Positions 17,491 to 26,592 of a stretch of 38,854 nucleotides of DNA are shown here, in pieces. Made by a program: the position numbers and the translations under genes. The stretch's first letter is position 1. Each line of letters opens with the position of its first letter. Origin of the DNA: Planctomycetota bacterium (GTDB lineage Bacteria; Planctomycetota; UBA8108; JACQVS01). Location of the stretch: NCBI GenBank assembly GCA_028280485.1, contig JANQLS010000127.1:1-38854 (forward strand), given 5' to 3'. The notes below the pieces were generated by a model, which was not told the DNA's origin, made no database searches, and saw nothing but the letters and a program-made list of their open reading frames with translations.

Positions 17491-17684
17491 GTTTCTGTTG
17501 AAACTTGCTCCTTCGGAGACCGTTTCAACCGTTCCAGCAAATTATAGATTTACTTTCACTCCGCCAAGCGTAGACTCTACGAGCCTACGCGGTAACGATG
17601 GAATAAAGACCAATAGGTCTTTATTCATGGCCGGGTTGATCCCAACTCGGCTTAGTTTCTGTTTAATCAACTGGAACTAATTAG
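17483..17684 (+). repeat. MITE-like structured repeat, copy A
   Basis: About 200 bp ending in ACTAATTAG. It contains hairpins CTCCTTCGGAG, a GCCGGGTTGATCCCAACTCGG stem and an additional insert (17602-17625) with a perfect AATAAAGACC/GGTCTTTATT hairpin that copies B and C lack. It is directly abutted by copy B, sharing the CTAATTAG junction (17677-17684). Confidence 0.7.
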
Positions 17685-17843
17685 TTTCTGTTGAAATTTG
17701 CTCCTGCGGAGCCTGATTCAACCGTTTCAGCAAATCACAGATTTGCTTTCACTCCGCTGAACATAGGCTCTGCGAGCCAATGTCCGCGGCCGAGTTGATC
17801 CCAACTCGGCTTAGTTCCTGTTTAATCAACTGGAACTAATTAG
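17677..17843 (+). repeat. MITE-like structured repeat, copy B
   Basis: A 167-bp unit bounded by CTAATTAG at the left and ACTAATTAG at the right. Internal hairpins are AGCAAATCACAGATTTGCT, GGCTCTGCGAGCC and GCCGAGTTGATCCCAACTCGGC. It matches copy A without the insert and is the reverse complement relative of 33976-34132. No open frame is conserved, so it is noncoding. Confidence 0.75.
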
Positions 17844-18047
17844 ATGAGTGCTTGCATTCAACCAAAGGAATTTAGATTTTCACAAGGTAGGGTAATGAAA
17901 CTCAAATCATTCAAACGGTTTTAAATTTCAGCCCTTGCTGTAGAAGTTTACTTTCTTTAGGCCGAGTGGGTTTCTTTTTCACCTTCAGCTCCCTTTGCCA
18001 ATGTCGTAAAACAGCTATCCTTATTCTCAATCGCTAAGACAATATTA

Positions 18048-18077
18048 TTGTTTGGCAAATAATTTGCTCCATATTAT
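18048..18077 (+). promoter_or_regulatory. candidate promoter with palindromic spacer before the M20 gene
   Basis: TTGTTT (18048-18053) and TATTAT (18072-18077) are separated by 18 bp. The spacer carries a perfect palindrome GCAAAT-A-ATTTGC (18055-18067), well placed for a repressor. It lies 36 bp before the M20 start. The rest of 17844-18112 shows nothing notable. Confidence 0.45.
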
Positions 18078-18112
18078 CCTTAAGCCTACTTAGTTATCTC
18101 GAGGAGGAGCGT

Positions 18113-19321
18113 ATGGATTTGAATTTGAGTCAAATGATCGATGAAGCCGTCGAGGCTTGCTTTGAGTCTTTGGTGGAGATTCGTCGGCATCTTCACATGA
18201 ATCCCGATCCAAGTGGTGAAGAAGAAGCTACCACCCAGTATTTGGTTGATTTGTTTTCAGATAAGGGATTCTCGACTCAAAAAGGGCTGGATGAACGTGG
18301 GCTACTCATCGAATTAGGAGATTCAAACTCGTCTTCGGCTGAATCCAAAGTGGCCATTCGAGCCGATATCGACGCACTTTGGATCCAAGACACCAAAGAA
18401 GTTGAGTATAAAAGCCAGCGCGAAGGCATCCTCCATGCTTGTGGCCACGACGCTCATTCCGCTACCGTGGCTGGTGCCGCTTTTGCCCTTAGAGAACTTG
18501 AGGATCGGGATCTTCTCCCATGGCCCGTCGCTTGGCGGGGAATATTTCAGCCTGCAGAAGAAATTTGTCAGGGTGCGCGCGATATGATATCAGCGGGTGC
18601 TTTGAAAAATGTGAAACACATCCTGTCGACTCATGTCGATCCTACCTTAAAAGTTGGTATGGTGGGATTGCGAAAAGGTGTTCTCACCGCAGCGGTCGAC
18701 GAAGTTCACATCGAGATCATCGGTCAAGGCGGGCACGCCGCTCGCCCTCATGAATCTGTCGATCCCATCGCGGCAGCAGCCCAACTTGTCAGTTCAATCT
18801 ACCTATTTGTACCTCGAGCAGTATCAAGCAGCGAACCCGTTGTGGTGACCTTTGGGGAAATACAAGGGGGACATAATGCCAACGTCATCCCCGATAAGGT
18901 TACTCTTCGTGGTACTCTACGCACGTTGAGTCCGGCTACCCGTCAGAGCACTCAAGATCACATTCAAAAACTGGCTTTGGGAATCGCCGAAACTTCGGGC
19001 GCTGAAATCCTCGTCAGATTCCCAGACGGTGCCCCTTCCGTTTATAACGACCCGTCGATCTACGCAGTGGTCGAAGCTGCAAGTTTAGACGTCGTCGGTG
19101 CGGATCAAATTTATAGGATTAGCCATCCCAGTATGGGAGGAGAAGACTTCGCCTTTTACTTGGAACAGGCTCCAGGTTGCATGTTTCGAATCGGTTCAAG
19201 TTCTATCGATTCTCCCGCTCCGCCGCTTCATTCATCCTTGTTCGATGTGGATGAACGAGCGATCGCCGTGGGAGCAAAAATTCTCACACGGAGTGTGATT
19301 GAACTTTGTCGACCTCAGTAA
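18113..19321 (+). CDS. M20D family amidohydrolase (N-acyl amino acid / peptide amidase)
   Basis: A 402-aa cytoplasmic metallohydrolase. Metal ligands fit the HipO/AbgB group: Cys110 and His112 in HACGHDAH, Glu149-Glu150 in FQPAEE, His174 in STHVDP and His373 in PPLHSS. The dimerisation (lid) domain is at about 195-305, with GQGGHAARPHESVDP. Such enzymes remove acyl or aromatic groups from amino acids or cleave dipeptide-like amides. GAGGAGG lies just before the ATG. The 3' end overlaps an alternative start of the YbdK-like ligase, so the two are co-expressed and may form a cycle of amide cleavage and ligation. The substrate cannot be told. Confidence 0.88.
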   Translation: MDLNLSQMIDEAVEACFESLVEIRRHLHMNPDPSGEEEATTQYLVDLFSDKGFSTQKGLDERGLLIELGDSNSSSAESKVAIRADIDALWIQDTKEVEYKSQREGILHACGHDAHSATVAGAAFALRELEDRDLLPWPVAWRGIFQPAEEICQGARDMISAGALKNVKHILSTHVDPTLKVGMVGLRKGVLTAAVDEVHIEIIGQGGHAARPHESVDPIAAAAQLVSSIYLFVPRAVSSSEPVVVTFGEIQGGHNANVIPDKVTLRGTLRTLSPATRQSTQDHIQKLALGIAETSGAEILVRFPDGAPSVYNDPSIYAVVEAASLDVVGADQIYRISHPSMGGEDFAFYLEQAPGCMFRIGSSSIDSPAPPLHSSLFDVDERAIAVGAKILTRSVIELCRPQ

Positions 19322-19343
19322 GATCAAGAAGATCGGGGACCTT

Positions 19344-20462
19344 ATGGAAAATATCCATTTCAAACCAAGCTTCAAGCCTACTGTTGGAGTGGAGATTGAA
19401 CTTGCCCTTGTAGACGGTCAAGATTTCTCCCTCTCTAATTCCATTCAAAAGGTTTTAAAGCACGTTCCTGATTCGATTAGCCCGTGGGTCAAACCCGAGC
19501 TCATGCAATCTTATTTAGAGATCAATACCAACGTTTGTGAAACGGTCAGTGAAGTGGAGGAAGATTTACTTAAAAAGATATCCATCGTTCAAAAGATCAC
19601 CGATGACTTAGGGCTACGACTCTATTGGACTGGAACTCATCCCTTTTCACTTTGGCAAGACCAGGTGGTCACCCCGAACGATCGTTACCTGAGTTTGTTA
19701 GAACTTCTCCAAGAGACGGGCCGTCAACTCGTCACTTTTGGACTGCACGTGCACGTTGGAGTTCAGTCGGGAGATAAAGCGATCATGATATGTGATCGCA
19801 TTATGCGCCACCTCCCTGCTCTCCTCGCCTTGAGCACTAACAGTCCTTGGTGGAATGCACGGGAGACCGGTTTACAATCGTATCGCTCAAAGATAATGGA
19901 ATCCCTACCCACGGCCGGATTACCTTCACTCATGCGAAACTGGAGTGAATACGTCTGGCTGATCAACCACTTAGTGGATACGGGATTCATCAATACGATT
20001 CGAGAGATTTGGTGGGATGTGCGACCTCATCACAACTTCGGCACGGTTGAGGTGAGGGTCTGTGACATGCCTGGTGATTTACATGGCGTTCTATTGATCA
20101 CTGCTTTGATTCAAAGTTTGGTTCAAGCTCTATCGGAGGAAATTGATAGAGGGACTTACCAGCACGACTGCCATCCGATGATGGTCAGACAAAATAAATG
20201 GCGAGCAGCCCGCTATGGTTTAGAAGCAGAGATCGTGGATGCGTTCACCTTCAAACCTCATCCGGCTCGCGAAACGGTCAAAGACCTCGTTGACCTTCTC
20301 ATCCCAACAGCTGAAAGTTTGGGGTGTTCGTCTTATCTTGAGCAGATTCCTCAGTTATTGACTGAGCCGAGTTGGGCAAATCGCCAATTGGCTACGTTAG
20401 AAAAGACGGGGAGCAAGCAAGAGATGATCCGTGAATTGACCGAACAATCTCGAATCAACTAG
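19344..20462 (+). CDS. YbdK-like carboxylate-amine ligase (GCS2 family)
   Basis: 372 aa from the ATG at 19344, equal to the usual size of YbdK; an ATG at 19299 would add 15 residues and overlap the M20 gene. GGGGA precedes the chosen start. Family signatures are GVEIELALVD near the start, FGLHVHVGVQSGDKAI, LALSTNSPWW, GTVEVRVCDMPGDL and KWRAARYGLEAEIVD. GCS2-type enzymes ligate the gamma- or alpha-carboxylate of an amino acid to an amine with ATP, and some act as weak glutamate-cysteine ligases. It sits directly behind the M20D amidohydrolase, implying a shared pathway of gamma-glutamyl or acyl amino acid turnover. Confidence 0.85.
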   Translation: MENIHFKPSFKPTVGVEIELALVDGQDFSLSNSIQKVLKHVPDSISPWVKPELMQSYLEINTNVCETVSEVEEDLLKKISIVQKITDDLGLRLYWTGTHPFSLWQDQVVTPNDRYLSLLELLQETGRQLVTFGLHVHVGVQSGDKAIMICDRIMRHLPALLALSTNSPWWNARETGLQSYRSKIMESLPTAGLPSLMRNWSEYVWLINHLVDTGFINTIREIWWDVRPHHNFGTVEVRVCDMPGDLHGVLLITALIQSLVQALSEEIDRGTYQHDCHPMMVRQNKWRAARYGLEAEIVDAFTFKPHPARETVKDLVDLLIPTAESLGCSSYLEQIPQLLTEPSWANRQLATLEKTGSKQEMIRELTEQSRIN

Positions 20463-20574
20463 TGCCCAAGTCTTAATTGAAGATTTCCTGTACTCTTTTT
20501 CTGAGCAGCTGACTTTATAATTCTAGCTGTAGGCTGAACATATTTAGAATTCCTCTGTGCACCGAGTTTATAGA

Positions 20575-22500
20575 ATGAGCTTGAAGAAATGTTTAGCAGT
20601 AGCCTCTCTTTGGCTCTTTGCAACAATTGGAGTCTTCGGCTCTGAACGTTTCCAAAAACCTAATATATTGCTCATAGTTGCCGATGATGTGGGGTTCTCT
20701 GATTTGGCCTGTTACGGTGGGGAAATTGAAACACCTCATCTGGATCAATTAGCATCAGAGGGGCTTCGCTTTTCTGAATTTCATGTTAATCCCATGTGTG
20801 TGGTCACTCGAACCAGTTTGTTGACGGGCCACACTCATTCGCAGTCGGATAAATATCGGCGTTCCCTACCCATCGCACAGTTGATGCAGAATGTAGGTTA
20901 TGCCACCTCCATTTTGGGTAAATGGCATCAACCCGGTCATCCTCTCGATTCAGGTTTTGAGTCTTTTTACGGATTTTTGGGTGGTGCTATCGATAGCTGG
21001 ACTGGAATGAGTAGGGGTAAACCAGCAATTCAATCTAATAAACAGAATCCCAAGGTCGTACCAAAAGGATGGTACAGTTCGGATGCCTTCACCGATGAAG
21101 CTATACGCCAAATGGATTCCGCGCGGAGCCAAAGTCAGCCGTTCTTTACTTATTTAGCATTCAATGCTCCCCACAGTCCCTTGCAGGCTCCCCGCGAAAA
21201 TGTTGAGAAGTACTATAAGCGCTACTTAAAAGGTTGGGAATCGCTCCGTCAACAACGATTTCAACGTATGCAGGCAATGGGATTGATTGATGAACGCTAT
21301 TTGTTGTCAGAACCTGAAGGAGAGGTGAGGCGTTGGAATGAACTTCCAAAATCGATTCAAAAGCAGGAAAGCCGTAGGATGGCTGCTTATGCGGGAATGC
21401 TAGATCGACTCGATTGGAATGTCGGCAGACTGTTGAAGTATCTTCACGAGAATGATCTTGAGAGAAACACGTTAGTGATTTTCATCGCCGACAATGGAGG
21501 TGATTATAGTAATGGAGATATCCGCACTTACGATGAACAATTTCCATGGAAACCTGGATCAAAACCGTTTGTCTCAAATGGTTGGGCCTACCTAAAGAAC
21601 ACTCCGTTTCGTTGGTACAAATCTTCGGCCCAAGAGGGCGGGGTGTCAGTACCTATGATCATTCGATGGCCAAAGGAACTAAAGAAACAGGCGGGTGAAA
21701 TTCGTAACCAGCGGTTGCATGTGACCGATCTCTATCCCACTTTTCTTGAATTGGGAGGAGGAAAATATCCTTCAGAATTTAAAGGTCGAAAACTGGAACC
21801 GCTTTATGGGAAATCGATTCTTCCCCTCTTTCGTAATCCTTCACTCAAGGATTATGCAATTCACGATGAGATGTTTTGGAGCTTTAATCAAACGGGTAAA
21901 GGTTTAGTAAAGGGTGACTGGAAGATTTCAAGTATGAGTGATGGTCCTTGGAAGCTCTACAACATCAAAACCGACCCAGCGGAGTCAAAAGACTTAGTTG
22001 AAAAATTTCCTAATGTATTAAGGAGGATGAGTAAGCGTTGGTTTGATTTCGCTAAACACCACACAAAGATGCCGAAATCTTGGCGATCTCCTCTAAAGAG
22101 CTATCAGGAGGGGTGGGGCTTCCATCGTATCCGTATGGTGATGCCCTCTTATATTCGAGCTACTCCTCGATCTTCCTCGGTGAATGTTCCTTTGGATACC
22201 GATTTAACTTTCCACTTCTCTAAGCCAATAATTTTTTCGAACTCAACTGGTAAGAATATTCGTCTTTACGAAGCGAATAATATTCAAAAGGCCATTTGGC
22301 AATTCGATCCGAAGCCAGGTCATCCAGAAGAGGGAAAAACGATGATTACTTTCGAGGACCTCCCACGATTAAAACCCAGTACAACTTACTTTGTACTTGC
22401 TGATCGAGGTTGGATTACGCTCGGTGGTCAGCCTGCACTTCAGCTTAACGACGGCGCTTATTGGTATCGATTTCGAACTGAAGAGCAGGAGCGGCGTTAG
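20575..22500 (+). CDS. secreted sulfatase with C-terminal Ig-like (Big_5) domain
   Basis: 641 aa from the ATG at 20575; a GTG at 20557 would add six residues. Neither start has a clear ribosome-binding site. A signal peptide is followed by the alkaline-phosphatase-superfamily fold: metal-binding DD in NILLIVADDVGFSD, HxPH-type NAPHSPL, and IFIADNGGD. The position of the modified catalytic residue reads C-V-V-T-R (Cys75) then TSLLTG. The usual CxPxR proline is Val here, so formylglycine modification is uncertain. The last about 120 residues (from ATPRSSSVNV) are a Big_5-like Ig domain, unusual on a sulfatase and probably for surface or polymer contact. No maturase is nearby. Carbohydrate sulfate esters are the likely substrate. 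Confidence 0.83.
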   Translation: MSLKKCLAVASLWLFATIGVFGSERFQKPNILLIVADDVGFSDLACYGGEIETPHLDQLASEGLRFSEFHVNPMCVVTRTSLLTGHTHSQSDKYRRSLPIAQLMQNVGYATSILGKWHQPGHPLDSGFESFYGFLGGAIDSWTGMSRGKPAIQSNKQNPKVVPKGWYSSDAFTDEAIRQMDSARSQSQPFFTYLAFNAPHSPLQAPRENVEKYYKRYLKGWESLRQQRFQRMQAMGLIDERYLLSEPEGEVRRWNELPKSIQKQESRRMAAYAGMLDRLDWNVGRLLKYLHENDLERNTLVIFIADNGGDYSNGDIRTYDEQFPWKPGSKPFVSNGWAYLKNTPFRWYKSSAQEGGVSVPMIIRWPKELKKQAGEIRNQRLHVTDLYPTFLELGGGKYPSEFKGRKLEPLYGKSILPLFRNPSLKDYAIHDEMFWSFNQTGKGLVKGDWKISSMSDGPWKLYNIKTDPAESKDLVEKFPNVLRRMSKRWFDFAKHHTKMPKSWRSPLKSYQEGWGFHRIRMVMPSYIRATPRSSSVNVPLDTDLTFHFSKPIIFSNSTGKNIRLYEANNIQKAIWQFDPKPGHPEEGKTMITFEDLPRLKPSTTYFVLADRGWITLGGQPALQLNDGAYWYRFRTEEQERR

Positions 22501-22545
22501 TGATTACTGAACTAAGGGTAGAGTTTTCGTAAGGGTAGAAGAGTA

Positions 22546-22765
22546 TTCAGAGCTCCCCAGGATGGCCGAAGGCCTCGGATTTCTCCGAGGCCTTGGTAGG
22601 GTAGGGCATTTGGGGTGGGGTTGGGTTTTGGGTCTCATTTATCTATAAAGCAAGGTATGTGCCAATAACCCTATCCGGATCTTGGTGTCGTAAGTCTTTA
22701 TTTTGTAAGGGTTCCCGTTTGGGGTTGAGATGAGCCGTTTGTGGGCTGTCAGGATCTCTGACAGT
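22546..22765 (+). repeat. 220-bp structured noncoding repeat, copy 2
   Basis: Same length and order of hairpins as 14576-14795: AAGGCCTCGG/CCGAGGCCTT, then CTGTCA/TGACAG. It begins 46 bp after the sulfatase stop, so the first hairpin could terminate that transcript. The short frame that crosses its right end is not conserved in copy 1. Confidence 0.75.
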
Positions 22766-22809
22766 TCGGGGGGCTTCGTAAATATAAATTTTAAATCGAT
22801 CGGCGCTCC

Positions 22810-23001
22810 AATTATCCCTCGCTCAGTGTTGATGGTCGCTTCCCTCCATCGTGCGAGTAAGCCTTCGGCTTACGCACTTCCTTTGGATGGTTGGTTACCT
22901 TTTTTAAAAGTTATAGCTGGATCTGGGTGATGCCTTTACCGTAATTCTTACTTGGAAGGCGTTAACGCCCTCCAAGCCCGAAGCTTTAGCGAGGGATAAT
23001 T
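22810..23001. repeat. hairpin-rich segment bounded by 14-bp inverted repeats
   Basis: AATTATCCCTCGCT (22810-22823) and AGCGAGGGATAATT (22988-23001) are perfect inverted repeats. Between them are two further hairpins: GTGCG...TAAGCC/GGCTTACGCAC (near 22850-22876) and CTTGGAAGGCGTT/AACGCCCTCCAAG (22951-22976). The right end is part of a 26-bp sequence repeated exactly at 26934-26959. It looks like a non-autonomous element or a relic. Confidence 0.55.
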
Positions 23002-23020
23002 AAAGAAGTCGCTCAATAAA

Positions 23021-23066
23021 AAACAGGCTGTATTCATCTCAGTTAAGAGACAGATACAGCCTGTTT
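23021..23066 (-). terminator. intrinsic terminator of the diheme protein gene
   Basis: AAACAGGCTGTAT (23021-23033) pairs perfectly with ATACAGCCTGTTT (23054-23066). On the minus strand it is followed by a run of T residues. It lies about 40 bp after the stop at 23107. Confidence 0.85.
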
Positions 23067-23106
23067 GCTCTGACCTTCAAGAGGGGTCAAATAACCGAGG
23101 TATCGA

Positions 23107-26100
23107 TCAACGCTTCCTGATCTCGAGGATGTACTTCATCAAGTCGTTGAACTCGCCTCGGTTTTTTAGCTGCTTCATCAGGCCGGTGGGCATGATTGAA
23201 GTTTTGGAGTCAGTGACTCTCAAAATGGAGCTTTTAGGAATAGTGATTGGCTTAGGTTGATCGAGATTTCGGAGGACAAGTTTATCGTTGTCTTCTGAAC
23301 TTCGAATTCCGGTGAGGATTTTCCCCTCAGAAGTGATCACCGAGACTTGGGCAAATGCTTTATCCACGAGCTTTGAGGGACGCAGAATCGAATCGACCAA
23401 TTGTTCTGGGGTCAACTTCGTTTTGACATCAGCTAAATTGGGGCCTAAGCGGGTCGCACCCTTGGGTGGGTCGTGACAAGCGAAACAGGCTGCAGCCGAT
23501 TTGTAGAAGAGGTTTTTCCCTCGCTCGACGTCACCTTTTTCCATGGCAACCTTCGCCAGGTCAGCTGGTTTTGCGCTGAGCAATTCATCCTCAAGTTTCT
23601 CATTAGAAAAACCCTCCGGATCGATACCCACATCTTTTAACACAAGAGTCGCTTCAAGCGGGTGCATAGCGAGTAACTCATCCGGACTCCAGAAGGTCGT
23701 ACGGTCTTTAGTTTCTTCGCGAACCCTTTTGACGGTTGCGGTTTGAACGGGGGCCGCGTGGTTACCCCAAGTGTTTCGAATGAAAGTTAGCACTGCAGCT
23801 AATTCTTCATCCTTTAATAGAGAATGAAAAGCTGTCATGGGTGGAGTACCCGAGGAAGGGCCGTAGGTGACACCGTTGACGGTGATATTACCAGTCAGTC
23901 CATGTAGTGCCAATTTGATCAGGCGATCTTCGCTACCATTAACCCAGGCACTTCCCACTAGAGGAGGATAGGTCTTTCCTAATCCTTTACCCGTCGTTTG
24001 GTGACAGGTCACACAGTGAGATTCTCTCTGGTAGACTTCAGCACCGAGCTTATAAGCTTTTTGCTCTTCTGCGCTCAAATTCTTTGGTGGTTTGTAGGTG
24101 ACGAATTCCACTTCAGGTTTATCGAGGAAACCAGTCGCACCCGTGACATCCACATTATGCCAAAAGTGTTTTACCGTTTGAGCTGCGATCGCTGCGTGCT
24201 TCACAGATGAGTTTAAAAGTTTTTCTAGAAGATCTTCGTTCCGTTCATTGTGTTGTTGATGCAACCAGAGGGCTTCGAGAAGGTGATGCGCTTCTTTTTC
24301 ATTGTTGGCATCGAAGTTTTTCGCCCATTTCTGAACGGCGGCGATGACTTTTTTGGTGTCTCGACCACTCAATTCGACGCGCGAACGATGTCGAACTCCG
24401 TTGACCCCATGCTTGAGGTTCTCAAGGAGTTTTTCGATGGGTTGCCCGTGAATCTTAACGGGTTTTTGAAGGGGACGCCCTTTTACTGTCAGGCGAAGAA
24501 TTCGACCATGATAGTGATCACGATTGGGATCACGAATATTGTGTTGCATATGGCCGATGATCATGTTGTGCCAGTCGGCGATGTACAAAGCACCATCTTC
24601 ACCGACGATAGCATCGGCGGGGCGAACATTACGATCGCCACTATTGATCAATTCCTTAACCGGGCTTCCCCAGACGTGACCATCTTTGCCTTTACCATCC
24701 TTGCCTGACAAGTTGAGATCGTACTGTTTAATTCCTAAGAAGCCGATCGTATTACAGATCAAGAAGTCTTGTTGCATGTCTTCGGGGAAGTGGTCGGAAG
24801 ACAGAATCTCATTCGCGGCAACAGGACGGAACTCTTTGGTAAGGAGCGTATGCATCTTGAAGCCCTTACCTTCGGGGCGTACTTGGTAGGATCGTCCTCC
24901 CGTTCCATCGTTGGCATAGCAATAACCCCAATAATCAAAAGCCGTACCGTGAGGATTAGGATTGTTCCTTGCGATCGGAGTGATTGAAAAACTTCGGGGG
25001 TCGAAGCGGTAAAGACCCGATGCACCTACGTTTAAATTTTGCTTCCAGGGGGATTCATGGTTGTGAACCAGAAAGATTCCACTCTGCCAGTAGATTCCAC
25101 CATCCGGGCCGTAGATAAGGTTGTTGGCAGCGTGGTGAGTATCCGACGTTCCTAATCCTTGTAAGATGGGAAACTGTACATCGGCTTTGTCATCACCATC
25201 AGTGTCTTCAAGGAAGAGCAAGTCTGGGCCCGAAGTGACGACTACACCATTATTCCAAAACTCGAATCCGAGAGGATTGTGAACGTGAGCGAAGATTTTT
25301 CGCTTGTCGGCTTTCCCATCGCCATTCTCGTCCTCAAAGATCATGAGGCTGTCGTTCATTGCCTTTAAAGGTTCCCACTTGGGATAGGTGTTCCAGCTCG
25401 CAGCCCACAGACGACCTTTATTATCAACTTGAAGTTGTACAGGGTTGGCGAGGTCGGGGAACTGAACTTCAGAAGCGAAAACATTCAGCTCAAAGCCTTC
25501 GGGGACTTTGATTTTTGCGACGCTTTCTTCGGGGCTCAGATATTCGAGGCTTCCTTCTTTTTGCTTGTTGGAGCTTCTACTTTTTCCTCCGACATTGGAG
25601 ATCACTTTAACTGGTGGAGGGACGTTCGTGTCGTCAGCCTTGATGCTCTTTCCATTGGCGGCGGCCCAAATCACAGGGTCGCGGTTGGCGGTCATGACGT
25701 CGAGCATGATCAACTCGTGCTTCAGGACGTCGGCGTTACTTTGCCCGTCGACAAATCGTAAGGTGGAGCGACCTCCCCAAACATCATTTCCATCCGTGGC
25801 GCGATAGCGGTTATGCCAGTGCCAATTCTTGTCTTCAATGGCTGAGTAAATAAAAGCGTGTTTATCGTTCTTGGAAGGTTTTTTGCCCACCAACTTCCTA
25901 AAGATGATCCTAGATAGCGCTTTGTAGCCATCGGCATTCAAATGCACTCCATTGAGGGTAAAGCGCTTTGAGTTCGACTCGAAAAGTTGGAAGGTAGGAG
26001 AGTAGAGATCTACAAAGTGAACTCCGGCTTCCTTCGCTGCTTTTCGAGTGGCTTCGGTGTAGGCAGCTAAATTGGCATTATGTTCAGTGCCTTCAGGAAG

Positions 26101-26592
26101 GTTACGGTCTTTAGTTTTTTCGAAGGCGATCGGGCTGAATAAGACAAATCGGAGATTCTTCTTGCCGCTTGCCTTGCGATAACGATCCACTAACTTGATG
26201 AGTTCGTTTTTAAACGACTCGGCCTGATCGGGTCCTTGGAAAGATTCGTTGTAACCATAAAACGTAAAGATCACATCGGGATTTACATGCTTGATGTACT
26301 CTTCGTCGTTAGTAAAGCCTCGGTTCCGGGGGCGTTTGTTGACCCAGTCACCAGCAAAGCTCATGTTGCGGAATCGAAGGTTCTTATCCTTGAGTTCACT
26401 TTGAATGACGGTTTCCACCCAAGGGGAATGCTGCATGCGATCGGCGAGACCATTACCGATGATGGCTACAGTGTCATTTTTTTTAAACTTGAACGCACTT
26501 TTTGATTTCTGGGCATACAAAGATGAGCCCGTGAAGTGAAAAACTAGAGTAACCAGTGCAATTTTGAGCGCGAGCGCAGTTGATAATCTCAT
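23107..26592 (-). CDS. PVC-type exported diheme protein with SGNH and dehydrogenase-like propeller domains
   Basis: 1161 aa from the ATG at 26592, which begins a good signal peptide (RLSTALALKIALVTLVFHF, cleavage near YAQ). A longer start at 26712 would add 40 residues without export features. Domains in order: SGNH/GDSL-like hydrolase (about 40-255; GNGLADRM, GYNES, NGVHLNADGY, where Asn replaces the usual Asp of DxxH); a six-bladed membrane-bound-dehydrogenase-type propeller (about 350-720); a helical linker; cytochrome c CVTCH with Met ligand in PPMTAF; then the Pirellula/Verrucomicrobium-type heme domain CFACH to the C-terminus. Such proteins are periplasmic and thought to pass electrons from sugar or alcohol oxidation; here an esterase-like head may remove acyl groups first. 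No operon partner is visible. Confidence 0.85.
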   Translation of the reverse strand: MRLSTALALKIALVTLVFHFTGSSLYAQKSKSAFKFKKNDTVAIIGNGLADRMQHSPWVETVIQSELKDKNLRFRNMSFAGDWVNKRPRNRGFTNDEEYIKHVNPDVIFTFYGYNESFQGPDQAESFKNELIKLVDRYRKASGKKNLRFVLFSPIAFEKTKDRNLPEGTEHNANLAAYTEATRKAAKEAGVHFVDLYSPTFQLFESNSKRFTLNGVHLNADGYKALSRIIFRKLVGKKPSKNDKHAFIYSAIEDKNWHWHNRYRATDGNDVWGGRSTLRFVDGQSNADVLKHELIMLDVMTANRDPVIWAAANGKSIKADDTNVPPPVKVISNVGGKSRSSNKQKEGSLEYLSPEESVAKIKVPEGFELNVFASEVQFPDLANPVQLQVDNKGRLWAASWNTYPKWEPLKAMNDSLMIFEDENGDGKADKRKIFAHVHNPLGFEFWNNGVVVTSGPDLLFLEDTDGDDKADVQFPILQGLGTSDTHHAANNLIYGPDGGIYWQSGIFLVHNHESPWKQNLNVGASGLYRFDPRSFSITPIARNNPNPHGTAFDYWGYCYANDGTGGRSYQVRPEGKGFKMHTLLTKEFRPVAANEILSSDHFPEDMQQDFLICNTIGFLGIKQYDLNLSGKDGKGKDGHVWGSPVKELINSGDRNVRPADAIVGEDGALYIADWHNMIIGHMQHNIRDPNRDHYHGRILRLTVKGRPLQKPVKIHGQPIEKLLENLKHGVNGVRHRSRVELSGRDTKKVIAAVQKWAKNFDANNEKEAHHLLEALWLHQQHNERNEDLLEKLLNSSVKHAAIAAQTVKHFWHNVDVTGATGFLDKPEVEFVTYKPPKNLSAEEQKAYKLGAEVYQRESHCVTCHQTTGKGLGKTYPPLVGSAWVNGSEDRLIKLALHGLTGNITVNGVTYGPSSGTPPMTAFHSLLKDEELAAVLTFIRNTWGNHAAPVQTATVKRVREETKDRTTFWSPDELLAMHPLEATLVLKDVGIDPEGFSNEKLEDELLSAKPADLAKVAMEKGDVERGKNLFYKSAAACFACHDPPKGATRLGPNLADVKTKLTPEQLVDSILRPSKLVDKAFAQVSVITSEGKILTGIRSSEDNDKLVLRNLDQPKPITIPKSSILRVTDSKTSIMPTGLMKQLKNRGEFNDLMKYILEIRKR

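Noticed and set aside
17489..17680. 63-codon plus-strand frame in the repeat array
   Set aside because: It runs through hairpins of the MITE-like copy A and is not conserved in copies B and C.
17457..17843. CRISPR array
   Set aside because: The repeats are long, adjacent and hairpin-rich, without regular spacers, and no cas gene is present.
22730..22930. 66-codon frame across the end of the second 220-bp repeat
   Set aside because: It spans repeat end, inverted repeats and hairpins; no ribosome-binding site and no conservation in copy 1.
24250..24708. 152-codon plus-strand frame
   Set aside because: Antisense shadow of the propeller part of the diheme gene.
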